5,801 nucleotides of DNA from Methyloligella sp. (GTDB lineage: Bacteria; Pseudomonadota; Alphaproteobacteria; Rhizobiales; JALUTE01), in contig JALUTE010000114.1 in NCBI GenBank assembly GCA_027058255.1, forward strand, positions 1 through 5,801, written 5' to 3'. A program made the translations under genes and the position numbers. The notes beneath the pieces are model-generated. The model ran no database searches. It saw only the letters and a list, made by a program, of their open reading frames with translations, and had not been told where the DNA came from. The first letter of the stretch is position 1, and the number at the start of each line of letters is the position of its first letter. This document shows, piece by piece, positions 4,980 to 5,801 of the stretch.

Positions 4980-5801
4980 ATGAACGAGACGCGTGACGGC
5001 GCGGCACTGGCCGCGGCGGCGGAGCAGTACCGCGTCGCGGCGGAGCCCTACTACCGGCCGGTTGGCGACGAGATCGCCCATTACGAGGCGGCCTACTCGG
5101 TGCGCATGCCCATGATGCTCAAGGGGCCGACCGGCTGCGGCAAGTCGCGCTTCGTCGAATATATGGCGTGGAAGCTCGGCCGGCCGCTCGTGACGGTGGC
5201 CTGCAACGAGGACATGACCGCCTCGGATCTCGTCGGGCGCTACTTGCTCGACAAGGACGGCACGCGCTGGCACGACGGGCCGCTCACTGTTGCCGCGCGC
5301 ATCGGTGCCATCTGCTATCTCGACGAGGTGGTGGAGGCGCGCCAGGACACGACCGTGGTGATCCATCCCTTGACCGACCATCGGCGCCAATTGCCGCTCG
5401 ACAAGAAGGGCGAGCTTCTCACCGCCCATCCCGACTTCCAGCTCGTGATCTCCTACAATCCGGGCTATCAGAGCCTGATGAAGGACCTTAAGCAGTCCAC
5501 CAAGCAGCGCTTCGGGGCGCTCGATTTCGACTATCCGTCGCCGGAGATCGAGGCGGAGATCGTGACCGAGGAGGCGGGCGTTGCGCCCGAGGTCGCAACC
5601 CGCCTGGTGCAGATCGCCGAGCGCTCGCGCAACCTCAAGGGCCATGGCCTGGATGAGGGCATCTCCACCCGGCTTCTGGTCTATGCCGGCCAGCTCATCG
5701 CCAAGGGCATCGAGCCGGTGCCGGCCTGCCGCATGGCGCTGGTGCGCCCGCTGACGGACGACCCGGACATGCGCGACACCCTGGATGCCGCCGTCTCCAC
5801 C
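4980..5801 (+). CDS. cbbQ: MoxR-type AAA+ ATPase, RuBisCO activase subunit (3' end cut by window)
   Basis: The frame is open from ATG 4980 to the window end, giving 274 residues and no stop. CbbQ proteins are about this long and typically end shortly after a sequence like the visible DTLDAAVST, so only a few residues are probably missing. CbbQ forms hexamers that, with CbbO, use ATP to strip inhibitory sugar phosphates from RuBisCO. Visible motifs are Walker A GPTGCGKS (49-56), ACNEDMTASDLVGRYLLDKD (74-93), Walker B ICYLDEVVEA with D115 and E116 (111-120), sensor-1 N160 in ISYNPGYQS, a possible arginine finger near R177 (STKQRF), and sensor-2 R231 (STRLLVYAGQLI). About 10 extra residues precede the usual N-terminus. 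AGAAGG (4967-4972) lies 7 nt before the ATG. It follows cbbS by 124 bp in the same direction, the order typical of IAq loci. cbbO is expected downstream. Confidence 0.95.
   Translation, partial: MNETRDGAALAAAAEQYRVAAEPYYRPVGDEIAHYEAAYSVRMPMMLKGPTGCGKSRFVEYMAWKLGRPLVTVACNEDMTASDLVGRYLLDKDGTRWHDGPLTVAARIGAICYLDEVVEARQDTTVVIHPLTDHRRQLPLDKKGELLTAHPDFQLVISYNPGYQSLMKDLKQSTKQRFGALDFDYPSPEIEAEIVTEEAGVAPEVATRLVQIAERSRNLKGHGLDEGISTRLLVYAGQLIAKGIEPVPACRMALVRPLTDDPDMRDTLDAAVST

Noticed and set aside
1..5801. tRNA or rRNA genes, insertion sequences, attachment sites, or a novel defence or mobile system
   Set aside because: No cloverleaf, transposase, integrase, terminal inverted repeats or defence-type domains were seen on either strand.

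Overview
The window is GC-rich DNA that looks like the chromosome of a proteobacterium, most likely an alphaproteobacterium of the Hyphomicrobiales type. That placement is inferred from the gene families and base composition, not from a database match. It holds a Calvin-cycle locus: a divergent LysR regulator (cbbR, minus strand), then cbbL, cbbS and cbbQ on the plus strand. The RuBisCO is form IA. The long small-subunit N-terminus and the following cbbQ place it in the non-carboxysomal IAq group.

Layout. Bases 1-113 hold the 3' end of an unrecognised gene with a very acidic tail. It overlaps (TGATG) the start of a family 5 uracil-DNA glycosylase (113-847). Bases 844-1152 hold three 103-bp direct tandem repeats, followed by a decayed fourth unit to about 1228. 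Each of the first three units contains a 12-bp hairpin. Next come a perfect FNR/FixK-type site (1229-1242) with a -10-like hexamer, and a DUF3775 gene (1327-1731). That gene runs convergently into cbbR (1695-2696, minus), with a 37-bp overlap of their 3' ends. An AT-rich control region (about 2695-2757) and a GC-rich leader separate cbbR from cbbL (2940-4358). cbbS (4496-4855) and cbbQ (4980 to beyond the window end) follow, with a strong stem-loop in each gap.

How the genes work together. CbbR senses metabolic state and activates cbbLSQ. CbbL and CbbS form the L8S8 RuBisCO. CbbQ is a MoxR-type AAA+ ATPase which, with CbbO (expected just downstream but not visible), removes inhibitory sugar phosphates from RuBisCO. 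The repair glycosylase and the DUF3775 gene are not obviously linked to carbon fixation. The FNR/FixK site suggests that DUF3775 responds to low oxygen.

No clearly undescribed system is visible. The best leads are the hairpin-bearing 103-bp tandem array, which supplies the stop codon of the glycosylase gene, and the FNR/FixK promoter of DUF3775. The two intercistronic stem-loops in the cbb operon come next.
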